The notes beneath the pieces were generated by a model that was given only the letters and a program-made list of their open reading frames with translations, was not told where the DNA came from and made no database searches. 7,617 nucleotides of DNA from NCBI GenBank assembly GCA_031259805.1, contig JAIRKX010000149.1:1-7617 (forward strand), in the 5' to 3' direction. This stretch comes from Prevotellaceae bacterium. GTDB taxonomy: Bacteria; Bacteroidota; Bacteroidia; Bacteroidales; UBA932. The translations under genes were made by a program, and so were the position numbers. The stretch's first letter is position 1. Every line of letters starts with the position of its first letter. This document shows, one piece after another, positions 1 to 6,407 of this stretch.

Positions 1-426
1 CACGCCGTCGATGATCGAGGCATGGTTGAGAGCGTCGGAAATAATGGCGTCGCGCTCGTCGAACAACGGCTCGAATACTCCGCCGTTGGCATCGAAACAG
101 GCGGCATAGAGAATGGCGTCGTCTGTTTGGAAATAGCGTGATATGGCTGCTTCCAGTTCTTTGTGCAGGTCTTGCGTGCCGCATATAAAGCGTACGCTCG
201 ACATGCCGTAGCCGCGCTCGTTCATGGCCGTTTGCGCCGCCTGTATGACACGTGGGTGGTTCGACAGCCCAAGGTAGTTGTTGGCGCAGAAGTTCAGTAC
301 TTCCCGCCCGTCGGCGACGCGAATCACGGCTTGTTGCGGCGTTACAATCACCCGTTCGTTCTTGTACAGTCCGGCTGCTTCTATCGCGGCCAATTCGCCT
401 GCTAAGTATTCTTGGAATCTTTTCAT
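1..426 (-). CDS. kbl: Glycine C-acetyltransferase (2-amino-3-ketobutyrate CoA ligase), N-terminal part, cut by window edge
   Basis: This is a PLP-dependent enzyme of the alpha-oxoamine synthase family. It interconverts 2-amino-3-oxobutyrate plus CoA and glycine plus acetyl-CoA, the second step of threonine breakdown by way of threonine dehydrogenase. Reading the minus strand from ATG at 426 gives 142 in-frame codons with no stop up to base 1. It begins MKRFQEYLAG. Family hallmarks are NFCANNYLGLSNHP (residues 45-58), YGMSSVRFICGTQ (73-85), the CFDANGG stretch (110-116) and SDALNHASIIDGV (130-142). The PLP-binding lysine lies beyond the window. These blocks match Kbl more closely than the related 8-amino-7-oxononanoate synthase (BioF). 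The start lies 25 bp after the lipid kinase stop, with no intervening -7 box seen, so it probably belongs to the same transcript. No tdh gene is visible. Family is near certain; the exact substrate is assigned by similarity. Confidence 0.93.
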   Translation of the reverse strand, partial: MKRFQEYLAGELAAIEAAGLYKNERVIVTPQQAVIRVADGREVLNFCANNYLGLSNHPRVIQAAQTAMNERGYGMSSVRFICGTQDLHKELEAAISRYFQTDDAILYAACFDANGGVFEPLFDERDAIISDALNHASIIDGV

Positions 427-451
427 TTGTTGATTTATTGATTTAGTTAAT

Positions 452-1324
452 TCAAAAAAGCACATTCAGTGCGTGGGGTATTATTTCGACGTCCAGTTCT
501 TTTCCCATCGTACAGGATTCGCCGTCGAAGTGTACGTAGTCGTCGTGGGCGCGTTCGACGGTGATGTGCCGGCCACGGAAGGTGTCGATGTTGGGCGATC
601 GGTGCAGCGATTTGTTGAATAGCTTGGGCAGCATGAAGGGCAGATCACTGCGCGGTACGTTTTTCCATATCACTATGTCGAGCTTGCCGTCGTGATTGTC
701 GGCCAGCGGTGCGACGTAGGCGTTGTTGCCCCATTGCGAGGCGTTGGCAAACGTAATGAGGAATGCCGTGCGGATGAGGCTCTGCCCGTCGATTTGCAGG
801 CGGTATTCCTGCGGCGTGTAGTGCAGGAAGGCGGCGGTCGAGTGTTTGATGTATTTCGACAGTCCTCGCGTTTTGGATGTATTAAAAAGGTGTCCTACCA
901 GCGCATCGAAGCCGATGCCGGCGGTGCAGAAGAAGGTTTTGTTGTTGATTCGTGCGGCGTCGACCGGCTGTGCGCGGAAGCGTTTGATGATGTCGAGCGC
1001 TTTTTTGCAGTTCATCGGAATTTTCAGGTGTCGCGCCAGTCCGTTGCCCGATCCTATCGGTACGATGCCCAGGGCGGTGGGAGTGTGTATCAACGCGCGC
1101 GCTATTTCGTTAATTGTGCCGTCGCCGCCGATGGCTACGACTACATTGTAGCCTGCTTCGGCGTATCGTTTGGCTTGCTGGTAGCCGTCGCCGGCGTATT
1201 GGGTGGTGTAGAGCAGCGTTTCGTAATCGGGTAGCAGTCCGAACGCTTCACCGATGTGCTTCCACAGCGCGCGTTTGTTTTTTGTTCCCGATAGGGGATT
1301 CATGATAAAGGCAATTTTACGCAT
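452..1324 (-). CDS. Diacylglycerol kinase family lipid kinase (YegS/BmrU type)
   Basis: This 290-residue protein belongs to the DAGK catalytic-domain family, whose soluble members phosphorylate diacylglycerol or related lipids with ATP. The N-terminal NPLSGTK (9-15) is the typical nucleotide-contacting start. GGDGT (66-70) is the family ATP-binding motif, followed by NEIARAL. GIVPIGSGNGLARHL (86-100) is the second conserved glycine-rich block, and the C-terminal beta domain contains HFDGE. Length is normal for the family (about 290-310 residues). The ATG at 1324 overlaps the last 8 bases of the upstream ABC ATPase, so the ATPase stop TAA sits inside the kinase codons ATG CGT AAA. This points to translational coupling. 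Whether the true substrate is diacylglycerol, a sphingoid base or another lipid cannot be read from the sequence; Bacteroidota make sphingolipids, so the substrate is left open. Confidence 0.9.
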   Translation of the reverse strand: MRKIAFIMNPLSGTKNKRALWKHIGEAFGLLPDYETLLYTTQYAGDGYQQAKRYAEAGYNVVVAIGGDGTINEIARALIHTPTALGIVPIGSGNGLARHLKIPMNCKKALDIIKRFRAQPVDAARINNKTFFCTAGIGFDALVGHLFNTSKTRGLSKYIKHSTAAFLHYTPQEYRLQIDGQSLIRTAFLITFANASQWGNNAYVAPLADNHDGKLDIVIWKNVPRSDLPFMLPKLFNKSLHRSPNIDTFRGRHITVERAHDDYVHFDGESCTMGKELDVEIIPHALNVLF

Positions 1325-2246
1325 CGGTTGTTGGCGTTTGTTGGACGACTTTAATAAAGATGTCGTTCATTGAAGGAATCAGTTCGCGAAATTCCCTGAT
1401 TTCGACCTGCGGCAGCAGTTGTTGTAGCAGTCTGTTGGCCGTTTGGCCGGGCTGTAGCCGGATGACGGATTTTTGCCATCCGTCTGCTCTGTCGCTTCCG
1501 GTAACGGCATAGTCCGGTATCTGTTGTGCGAGGGGGCGGTCGTTGTTGCTGCGGCAGGTTATTTCAACCATATTGTCGCCATACTGTCGGCGGATGTCGT
1601 TCAGTTTGCCCGAAAGCACTACGCGCGATCGGTCGATGAGCGAAATCTCGTCGCACAGTTCTTCGACCGATGCCATGTTGTGGGTCGAAAAGATGATGGT
1701 GCTGCCGGCGGCTTTCAGCGTCAGGATTTCTTCCTTTAGCAGGTTGACGTTAATCGGGTCGAAGCCGCTGAAGGGTTCGTCGAAGATGAGCAGCGGCGGG
1801 CGGTGCAGGATGGTAACAATAAATTGTACTTTCTGCGCCATGCCTTTCGACAGTTCTTCGACTTTTTTGTTCCACCATGCTTCGATGCTAAATTTTATGA
1901 ACCATCGTTTCAGTTCGGCGGTGGCGGCGTGGTGCGACATTCCTTTGAGTCGCGCGAGGTAAACGGCCTGTTCGCCGACTTTCATTTTCTTGTACAGGCC
2001 GCGTTCTTCGGGCAGGTATCCGATTTTATGGACGTCGTCGGCTGCGAGCGGATGTCCGTCGAAGGATACCGTGCCGCTGTCGGGCGCTGTAATTTGGTTG
2101 ATGATGCGGATCAGCGTTGTTTTTCCCGCGCCGTTGGGCCCGAGCAATCCGAAGATATGCCCCTTCGGTACGGTAATACTGACTTTATCTAAGGCCAGAT
2201 GGTGGGTGTATCGTTTCGTTACATTTTCTGTTACTAACATATTCAT
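1317..2246 (-). CDS. ABC transporter ATP-binding protein, NatA/ABC-2 type
   Basis: This 309-residue ATPase should energise a membrane exporter from the cytoplasmic side. Walker A GPNGAGKT is at 36-43. The Q-loop region reads IGYLPEERGLY (75-85), the form usual in the NatA-like group. The signature is LSKGM (132-136) in place of LSGGQ, Walker B is LLIFDEP (152-158), and the switch histidine is H189 in STHNM. About 100 residues follow the ATPase core and resemble the C-terminal DUF4162-type extension of this group. In many genomes the ABC-2 permease gene is adjacent. Here the flanks are a cupin gene (36 bp upstream) and an overlapping lipid kinase, so the permease partner is elsewhere or lost. 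M1 and M3 are both possible starts; M1 is kept. The transported substrate is unknown. Confidence 0.92.
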   Translation of the reverse strand: MNMLVTENVTKRYTHHLALDKVSITVPKGHIFGLLGPNGAGKTTLIRIINQITAPDSGTVSFDGHPLAADDVHKIGYLPEERGLYKKMKVGEQAVYLARLKGMSHHAATAELKRWFIKFSIEAWWNKKVEELSKGMAQKVQFIVTILHRPPLLIFDEPFSGFDPINVNLLKEEILTLKAAGSTIIFSTHNMASVEELCDEISLIDRSRVVLSGKLNDIRRQYGDNMVEITCRSNNDRPLAQQIPDYAVTGSDRADGWQKSVIRLQPGQTANRLLQQLLPQVEIREFRELIPSMNDIFIKVVQQTPTTDA

Positions 2247-2282
2247 GATGCGATGGTTTTTTGCGAAGAGAGGTTATTGCGG

Positions 2283-2651
2283 TCAGTCGCCTGATTTGGC
2301 GTTCAGGAAATCGGCGCGGACAGGGCTGAAGCAGTCAATCAGTATGCCTGCTTCGAGGCACAGGCAGCTGTGCCGGATGTCGGGGGCAATGTAGTAGCCG
2401 TCGCCTTGGCGCAGGGTTTTTTTCTCCCCGTCGATGTTGAGTTCGAAGAGGCCGCAGGCTACGTAGGTCGATTGCGAATGGTAGTGGGTATGTTCCGTGC
2501 CGACGGCGCCTGTTGCGAAGGCTACTTTGACGAGCATCAGTTGCCCGTCGTATCCCATCACCTGACGGCGGATGCCTTCTCCGCCGGATTCCCATGGCAG
2601 TTCGTCGCCGATGAGGAAGCTGTTGCTTCGTGTTTGCTTGTTTTTATTCAT
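2283..2651 (-). CDS. Small single-domain cupin protein
   Basis: This 122-residue protein folds as one conserved beta-barrel (cupin_2 type). Cupin motif 1 appears as GTEHTHYHSQSTYVACG (51-67), with H54, H56 and H58 as candidate metal ligands. Motif 2 appears as GDGYYIAPDIRH (83-94), with H94 as the fourth candidate ligand. There is no signal peptide and no second domain. Proteins of this size include sugar-binding, isomerase-like and sensor cupins, and the sequence does not decide between them. It is the first gene of the leftward cluster, 36 bp ahead of the ABC ATPase. A TACTTTTG box 24 bp upstream of the ATG supports the start at 2651. Enzymatic role is not assigned. Confidence 0.85.
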   Translation of the reverse strand: MNKNKQTRSNSFLIGDELPWESGGEGIRRQVMGYDGQLMLVKVAFATGAVGTEHTHYHSQSTYVACGLFELNIDGEKKTLRQGDGYYIAPDIRHSCLCLEAGILIDCFSPVRADFLNAKSGD

Positions 2652-2674
2652 TACTGATATTGTTAAAATGAATG

Positions 2675-2682
2675 CAAAAGTA
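2675..2682 (-). promoter_or_regulatory. Bacteroidota-type -7 promoter box for the cupin/ABC/lipid kinase/kbl cluster
   Basis: The minus strand reads TACTTTTG, an exact fit to the TAnnTTTG -7 consensus of the Bacteroidota primary sigma factor. It lies 23 bases before the cupin ATG, which would leave a short leader. A clear TTTG -33 box at the expected 19-21 bp spacing is not present. It is the only -7 match I noticed ahead of this four-gene run. Confidence 0.6.
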
Positions 2683-2738
2683 AGTAAAAAATTATAAACC
2701 GGAGGGTGCAGGCAATTCCTGATTTGTAATTAAAAACG

Positions 2739-2746
2739 TACCTTTG
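2739..2746 (+). promoter_or_regulatory. Bacteroidota-type -7 promoter box for sufB
   Basis: TACCTTTG matches TAnnTTTG and ends 5 bases before the sufB ATG at 2752. In this promoter class transcription usually begins several bases after the box, so the transcript would start at or next to the ATG, giving a leaderless or nearly leaderless mRNA. A TTTG lies at 2723-2726, but its 12-bp spacing is too short for a standard -33 box. Together with the opposite-strand box at 2675-2682 it makes this 100-bp gap a divergent promoter region. Confidence 0.55.
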
Positions 2747-2751
2747 CGGCC

Positions 2752-4185
2752 ATGAGCGAAGAGAATAAAGCGTTGAAGAATATTGTCGAATCCGAGTATA
2801 AGCACGGGTTTACGACCGATCTGGAGCAGGAATTTATTCCCCGTGGGTTGAATGAGGAGATCGTCCGGTTGATTTCGTCGAAGAAGGGTGAACCGGCGTG
2901 GATGCTTGATTTCCGTCTGAATGCTTTCCGGCGGTGGCAAACGATGACGATGCCCGCGTGGGCGCACCTGCGCATTCCGCCGATCGACTATCAGGAGATT
3001 ATCTATTATGCGGCGCCGAAGAAGCTGGCCGCAACGACCGTCGACCCCGAACTGCAGGCGACGTTCGACAGGCTGGGAATCCCGCTTGAGGAGCGGAATA
3101 TGCTGTCGGGTGTGGCGGTCGATGCGGTGTTCGACAGTGTGTCGGTCAAGACGACATTCCGCGAAGCGTTGGCCGAGAAGGGCATTATCTTTTGTTCGTT
3201 TAGCGAGGCTGTGCGCGATTATCCCGATTTAATTAAAAAGTATTTGGCCTCGGTGGTGCCGGTGGGCGATAATTTCTTTGCGGCGTTGAACAGCGCGGTG
3301 TTTAGCGACGGCTCGTTTTGTTATATTCCGAGAAATACGCGCTGTCCGATGGAGTTGTCGAGCTATTTTCGCATCAACGCGCGCGGCACGGGGCAGTTTG
3401 AGCGTACGCTGATTGTGGCCGACGAGGGCAGTTATGTCAGCTATCTTGAGGGGTGTACCGCTCCGCAACGCGACGAGAATCAACTGCACGCGGCGGTGGT
3501 GGAAATCGTTGTGTTGAAAGACGCCGAGGTGAAGTATTCGACCGTCCAGAACTGGTATCCGGGCGACAGGCAGGGGCGCGGCGGGGTGTTTAATTTTGTG
3601 ACCAAAAGGGGGATTTGCAAAGGCGAAAACAGCCGTCTGTCGTGGACGCAGGTCGAAACCGGCTCGGCTATTACGTGGAAGTATCCGAGTACGATTCTTA
3701 AGGGCGACCGGTCGAGTTCCGAGTTTTATTCGGTGGCCGTTACCAACCATCATCAGCAGGCCGACACGGGTACGAAGATGATTCATATCGGACGGGATAC
3801 GCGCAGCCGGATTGTGAGCAAGGGTATTTCGGCCGGCTATAGCCAAAATGTATACCGCGGGCTGGTGAAGATGGTCGCCGCCGCCGACAATGCCCGTAAT
3901 TATTCGCAATGCGACAGCCTGCTGTTGGGGCCTCTTTGCGGGGCGCATACGTTCCCTTGTATCGAAAGCGACAATGATACCGCCATTGTCGAACACGAGG
4001 CTACTACCTCGCGCATCGGCGAAGACCAGCTATTTTACTGCAACCAGCGCGGTATCTCGACCGAAGATGCCGTCGGTCTTATCGTCAACGGCTACGCCCG
4101 TGAGATACTGAATCAGCTGCCGATGGAGTTTGCCGTAGAAGCGCAGAAGCTGCTGCAGGTGTCGCTGGAAGGAAGCATCGGGTAG
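2752..4185 (+). CDS. sufB: Fe-S cluster assembly scaffold protein SufB
   Basis: SufB is the main scaffold subunit of the cytoplasmic SufBCD complex, which builds Fe-S clusters using sulfur delivered from a SufS-type cysteine desulfurase. The protein is 477 residues, near the family norm of 470-495. The N-terminal block EYKHGFTTDLEQEFIPRGLN and RLISSKKGEPAW (39-50) are typical, followed by WAHLRIPPIDYQ (70-81). The core beta-helix contains YLEGCTAP (231-238, C235). The C-terminal part has QCDSLLLG with C387, CGAHTFP (396-402), EHEATTSRIGEDQLFYC (414-430), and VNGYAREILNQLPMEF. By spacing, C387 and E416 correspond to E. coli SufB C405 and E434, residues known to matter for cluster assembly. The start is supported by the promoter box just upstream. 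No sufC, sufD or sufS follows; the stop TAG is directly abutted by a heptad repeat, so sufB seems to be transcribed alone here. Confidence 0.97.
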   Translation: MSEENKALKNIVESEYKHGFTTDLEQEFIPRGLNEEIVRLISSKKGEPAWMLDFRLNAFRRWQTMTMPAWAHLRIPPIDYQEIIYYAAPKKLAATTVDPELQATFDRLGIPLEERNMLSGVAVDAVFDSVSVKTTFREALAEKGIIFCSFSEAVRDYPDLIKKYLASVVPVGDNFFAALNSAVFSDGSFCYIPRNTRCPMELSSYFRINARGTGQFERTLIVADEGSYVSYLEGCTAPQRDENQLHAAVVEIVVLKDAEVKYSTVQNWYPGDRQGRGGVFNFVTKRGICKGENSRLSWTQVETGSAITWKYPSTILKGDRSSSEFYSVAVTNHHQQADTGTKMIHIGRDTRSRIVSKGISAGYSQNVYRGLVKMVAAADNARNYSQCDSLLLGPLCGAHTFPCIESDNDTAIVEHEATTSRIGEDQLFYCNQRGISTEDAVGLIVNGYAREILNQLPMEFAVEAQKLLQVSLEGSIG

Positions 4186-4337
4186 TTAATTGTTAATTGT
4201 TAATTGTTAATTGTTAGCCTAACGGCACGCTTCTCCATTCCGCCGGTTAAAACCGACTCATTTCGGGCTGCGCCCTCGCCACGACGCGCTGCCCGACAGG
4301 GGCATGATGTAGGTAGAAAGGTGAGCACAGCAGCCCT

Positions 4338-4370
4338 CCGCGTGCCGTTAGGCACGGTCTGTGGGTAGAA
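4338..4370 (-). repeat. Dispersed repeat core, inverted copy
   Basis: Read on the minus strand this is TTCTACCCACAGACC followed by GTGCCTAACGGCAC and GCGG. It matches the first 33 bases of the copies at 4513, 4568 and 7305 but in opposite orientation. It contains the hairpin GTGCC-TAAC-GGCAC. Downstream of this point the copy diverges and lacks the GGGGTGGCGCCG tail. Confidence 0.75.
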
Positions 4371-4385
4371 ATGACCAGGTGACAA

Positions 4386-4518
4386 GTAGAATCCACCCCC
4401 GCCCTACGGGCACCCCCGCCAGCGGGGGAGAGCCGTGCGGCGGCACCCCTTGTGTATCGCAGCCTGCGTAGCTGTCCCCCGCTGGCGGGGGTGCCCGTAG
4501 GGCGGGGGTGGATTCTAC
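4386..4518. repeat. GC-rich palindrome with 44-bp perfect arms
   Basis: The left arm (4386-4429) and right arm (4475-4518) are exact reverse complements over 44 bases, beginning GTAGAATCC and ending GGATTCTAC, with a 45-base loop. Each arm has its own smaller palindromes: GCCC-TAC-GGGC (4401-4411) and CCCCCGC-CA-GCGGGGG (4413-4428) on the left. The structure could form a long hairpin or cruciform, or several small hairpins. It lacks a following T-run, so a role as an intrinsic terminator for sufB or hydE is possible but not shown. Confidence 0.85.
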
Positions 4519-4558
4519 CGACATATCGTGCCTAACGGCACGCGGCGGGGTGGCGCCG
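4513..4558 (+). repeat. Dispersed repeat core, direct copy 1
   Basis: This 46-bp unit differs from the copy 55 bases downstream (4568-4613) at only two positions. It starts TTCTACCGACATAT, contains the hairpin CGTGCC-TAAC-GGCACG (4527-4542) and ends GGGGTGGCGCCG. The first bases overlap the right arm of the long palindrome. Confidence 0.8.
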
Positions 4559-4567
4559 GTATCCGTT

Positions 4568-4613
4568 TTCTACCAACATACCGTGCCTAACGGCACGCGG
4601 CGGGGTGGCGCCG
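4568..4613 (+). repeat. Dispersed repeat core, direct copy 2, joined to the heptad end
   Basis: This unit starts TTCTACCAACATACC and ends GGGGTGGCGCCG. It runs straight into GTTAGGCTAA and four CAATTAA heptads. The copy at 7305-7374 has the same order of core then heptads, so core plus heptad end behaves as one conserved module. Confidence 0.8.
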
Positions 4614-4639
4614 TTAGGCTAACAATTAACAATTAACAA

Positions 4640-5641
4640 TTAACAATTAGTTCTGTCTCCCCATTCTCCATACCCTATTTCCTCGCCTGCGCAGCGGATG
4701 CGGGTGGCGATGCAGTCGTGGCAATGGTTGGGGGCGTCGTTCAGGCAGGGTTTATTATCGTAGAGGCGGTAGTTGTGGCGGTATTTCATGGGGGTCAGGT
4801 TAGGCATAAAGACATTGGCGCCGGCGCGGATGGCCTGTTCGCGTCCTGTCGGATGCAGGGTTTGCAGGGCGGTGGCGGCGGCGATGTTGATGTGGGGCAT
4901 CAGCAGGCGCAGGGCGGCTACCATCTTTAAGGCCAGTTCCAGCCGTTGGGCGGGCGGCGGCAGGAGGGTGTGATAACGGTACAGCGGCGTATCGCGATGT
5001 GCGATGTAAGGCCCCATGCCTACCATGTCGATGTTCATCTGTTGGAAGAACAGCAGGTCGTTTGCCAGATCGTCGATGGTTTGGAATGGCAGTCCGATCA
5101 TAACGCCTGTGCCGGTAAGGTAGCCGATTGTTTTGAGGTGATGGAGGGCGGCGAGGCGGGTGTTGAAATCGTGTGTCGGGTTACACGGGTGGATTTTGGC
5201 GTACAGGGCGGGCGAGGAGGTTTCGATGCGTAGCAGGTAGCGGTGCGCTCCCGCCTCGAACCATTGGCGGTAGACGTCGTACGACTGCTCGCCGCACGAG
5301 AGGGTGATGCCTATCTGGCCTTGCGTATGTCGTTTGATTTGTTGTAGCAGCCGCGTGATGCGCGCCGTAAAGTGCGCCGATTGCCGTTCGCCCGATTGCA
5401 GTACGATCGACCCGTAACGGTTACGCCATGCAAAGTCGACGGCCTGTAGCACTTCTTCGTCGGTCAGTTCGTAGCGTCCGATTGTGCGGTTGCCGTGGCG
5501 GATGCCGCAATAGTAGCAGTTTTTCCGGCAACGGTTGGAAAATTCAATCAGTCCGCGCAGGTATACCCGGTGGCCGACCGTGGCCGTTTTCACGGCATGC
5601 GCCCGTGCCATCAGCGTGGGGAGGGGGAGGTGGAGCGTCAT
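4640..5641 (-). CDS. hydE: [FeFe]-hydrogenase H-cluster radical SAM maturase HydE
   Basis: This 333-residue radical SAM protein acts with HydF and HydG to build the diiron subcluster of [FeFe]-hydrogenase. The radical SAM cluster motif is CRKNCYYC (C38, C42, C45; CX3CX2C), preceded by the HydE-like YLRGLIEFSN (27-36). SGER (83-86), TLSCGEQ (113-119), RIETSSP (138-144) and GVMIGLP (179-185) follow along the TIM barrel. A second cysteine set, C299, C307 and C310 (CX7CX2C), matches the accessory cluster site of HydE and argues against PylB or biotin synthase. Length is slightly below the usual 350 or so, through a short N-terminus. The start lies 7 bp after the mlaF stop, so it is probably cotranscribed with mlaE and mlaF. 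Its last two codons and stop TAA lie in the heptad repeat. No hydF, hydG or hydrogenase gene is in the window. Confidence 0.92.
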   Translation of the reverse strand: MTLHLPLPTLMARAHAVKTATVGHRVYLRGLIEFSNRCRKNCYYCGIRHGNRTIGRYELTDEEVLQAVDFAWRNRYGSIVLQSGERQSAHFTARITRLLQQIKRHTQGQIGITLSCGEQSYDVYRQWFEAGAHRYLLRIETSSPALYAKIHPCNPTHDFNTRLAALHHLKTIGYLTGTGVMIGLPFQTIDDLANDLLFFQQMNIDMVGMGPYIAHRDTPLYRYHTLLPPPAQRLELALKMVAALRLLMPHINIAAATALQTLHPTGREQAIRAGANVFMPNLTPMKYRHNYRLYDNKPCLNDAPNHCHDCIATRIRCAGEEIGYGEWGDRTNC

Positions 5642-5648
5642 TCATTTT

Positions 5649-6401
5649 TCAATTTTTCATTTTTAATTGTTTGGCCATGTTGGAGGCAAAGACAAAGTGG
5701 TTGAGTTCGGCGTTGTCGGTATGGAGGATTTCTTCCTTGGTGCCTTCCCAGTATTTGGCGCCCTGGTGGATGAATACGATTTTTTCGCCTATTTCCATCA
5801 CGGAATTCATGTCATGGGTGTTGATGATGGTGATGATGCCAAATTCGTGTGTGATTTCGTAGATAAGGTTGTCGATGACGATCGAGGTGCGCGGGTCGAG
5901 GCCGGAGTTGGGCTCGTCGCAAAAGAGGTAGCGCGGGTTTAGTGCGATGGCGCGGGCGATGCCTACCCGTGTTTGCATCCCGCCGCTCAGCGCCGAGGGG
6001 TAGAGGTGGTTGACGTTTTCGAGTTTGACCCGTTGCAGGCAGAAGTTCACCCGTTCCTGTTTCTCTTCGAGCGTCCAGTCGGTAAACATATTCATCGGGA
6101 ACATCACATTTTCTTCGACCGTGGCGAAGTCGAACAGCGCCCCGCCTTGGAAGAGCATGCCGATCTTCCGGCGCAGGTGTTTTTTCTGTTCAAACGACAG
6201 GTTGTTGTACAGCACCTCGTCGAAGCGGATTTCGCCGGCGTCGACCTCGTGGAGTCCGACAAGGCATTTCAGCAGCACTGTTTTTCCCGAACCGCTGGCG
6301 CCGATAATCAGGTTGGTCTTATTTTCGTCGAACGACACCGATACGTCGTGCAGCACCGGCGTGCCTTCAAACGATTTGTAGATATGGTGGGCAGTAATCA
6401 T
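5649..6401 (-). CDS. mlaF: MlaF-type phospholipid ABC transporter ATP-binding protein
   Basis: This 250-residue ATPase pairs with the MlaE-type permease encoded 6 bp upstream to power MCE-system lipid movement between inner and outer membranes. Walker A is GASGSGKT (34-41). The Q-loop FQGGALFD (84-91) is typical of the MlaF family. The signature is LSGGM (138-142) followed by QTRVGIARAIA, Walker B is YLFCDEP (158-164), and the switch histidine is H196 in NTHDM. Length is near the family norm of 250-270. The start ATG at 6401 follows the mlaE stop closely. A lysine-rich C-terminal end precedes hydE by 7 bp. The mlaD (MCE-domain) gene that often follows is absent here. Confidence 0.94.
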   Translation of the reverse strand: MITAHHIYKSFEGTPVLHDVSVSFDENKTNLIIGASGSGKTVLLKCLVGLHEVDAGEIRFDEVLYNNLSFEQKKHLRRKIGMLFQGGALFDFATVEENVMFPMNMFTDWTLEEKQERVNFCLQRVKLENVNHLYPSALSGGMQTRVGIARAIALNPRYLFCDEPNSGLDPRTSIVIDNLIYEITHEFGIITIINTHDMNSVMEIGEKIVFIHQGAKYWEGTKEEILHTDNAELNHFVFASNMAKQLKMKN

Positions 6402-6407
6402 GGTCGT

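Larger units (their letters stand above)
4186..4650. repeat. Composite inverted-repeat block between convergent sufB and hydE (MITE-like or REP-like)
   Basis: This roughly 465-bp region contains no supportable gene. The left end is four TTAATTG heptads (4186-4213) followed by TTAGCCTAACGGC (4214-4226). The right end is the reverse complement, GCCGTTAGGCTAA plus four CAATTAA units (4610-4650, last base variant). Bases 4187-4226 and 4610-4649 are perfect 40-bp inverted repeats. Between them lie a small hairpin CGGTT-AA-AACCG (4244-4255), an inverted copy of the dispersed repeat (4338-4370), a long GC-rich palindrome (4386-4518) and two direct copies of the dispersed repeat. Nothing further was recognised in 4256-4337. 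No transposase is encoded. It could be a non-autonomous mobile element or an assembly of REP-like units. It sits where a bidirectional terminator would be expected. Confidence 0.85.

Noticed and set aside
1..426. 8-amino-7-oxononanoate synthase (BioF) or serine palmitoyltransferase
   Set aside because: The blocks NFCANNYLGLSNHP, YGMSSVRFICGTQ and SDALNHASIIDGV match Kbl best. Only the first 142 residues are visible, so a close paralog cannot be fully ruled out.
3229..3996. 255-residue ORF antisense to sufB
   Set aside because: It lies wholly within sufB, a clearly real gene. The translation is rich in Arg, His and Ala with no domain, as expected for a shadow frame.
4200..4385. 61-residue minus-strand ORF in the repeat block
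   Set aside because: It is made of repeat and hairpin sequence, has no recognisable domain and no promoter box, and its composition is that of chance translation.
4186..4650. Transposase-bearing insertion sequence
   Set aside because: No frame in the block encodes a transposase or any fragment of one, so only a non-autonomous element or REP-like structure remains possible.
4640..5641. PylB (methylornithine synthase) or biotin synthase instead of HydE
   Set aside because: The C-terminal CX7CX2C cysteine set and the YLRGLIEFSN lead-in fit HydE, and no pyrrolysine or biotin genes are nearby.
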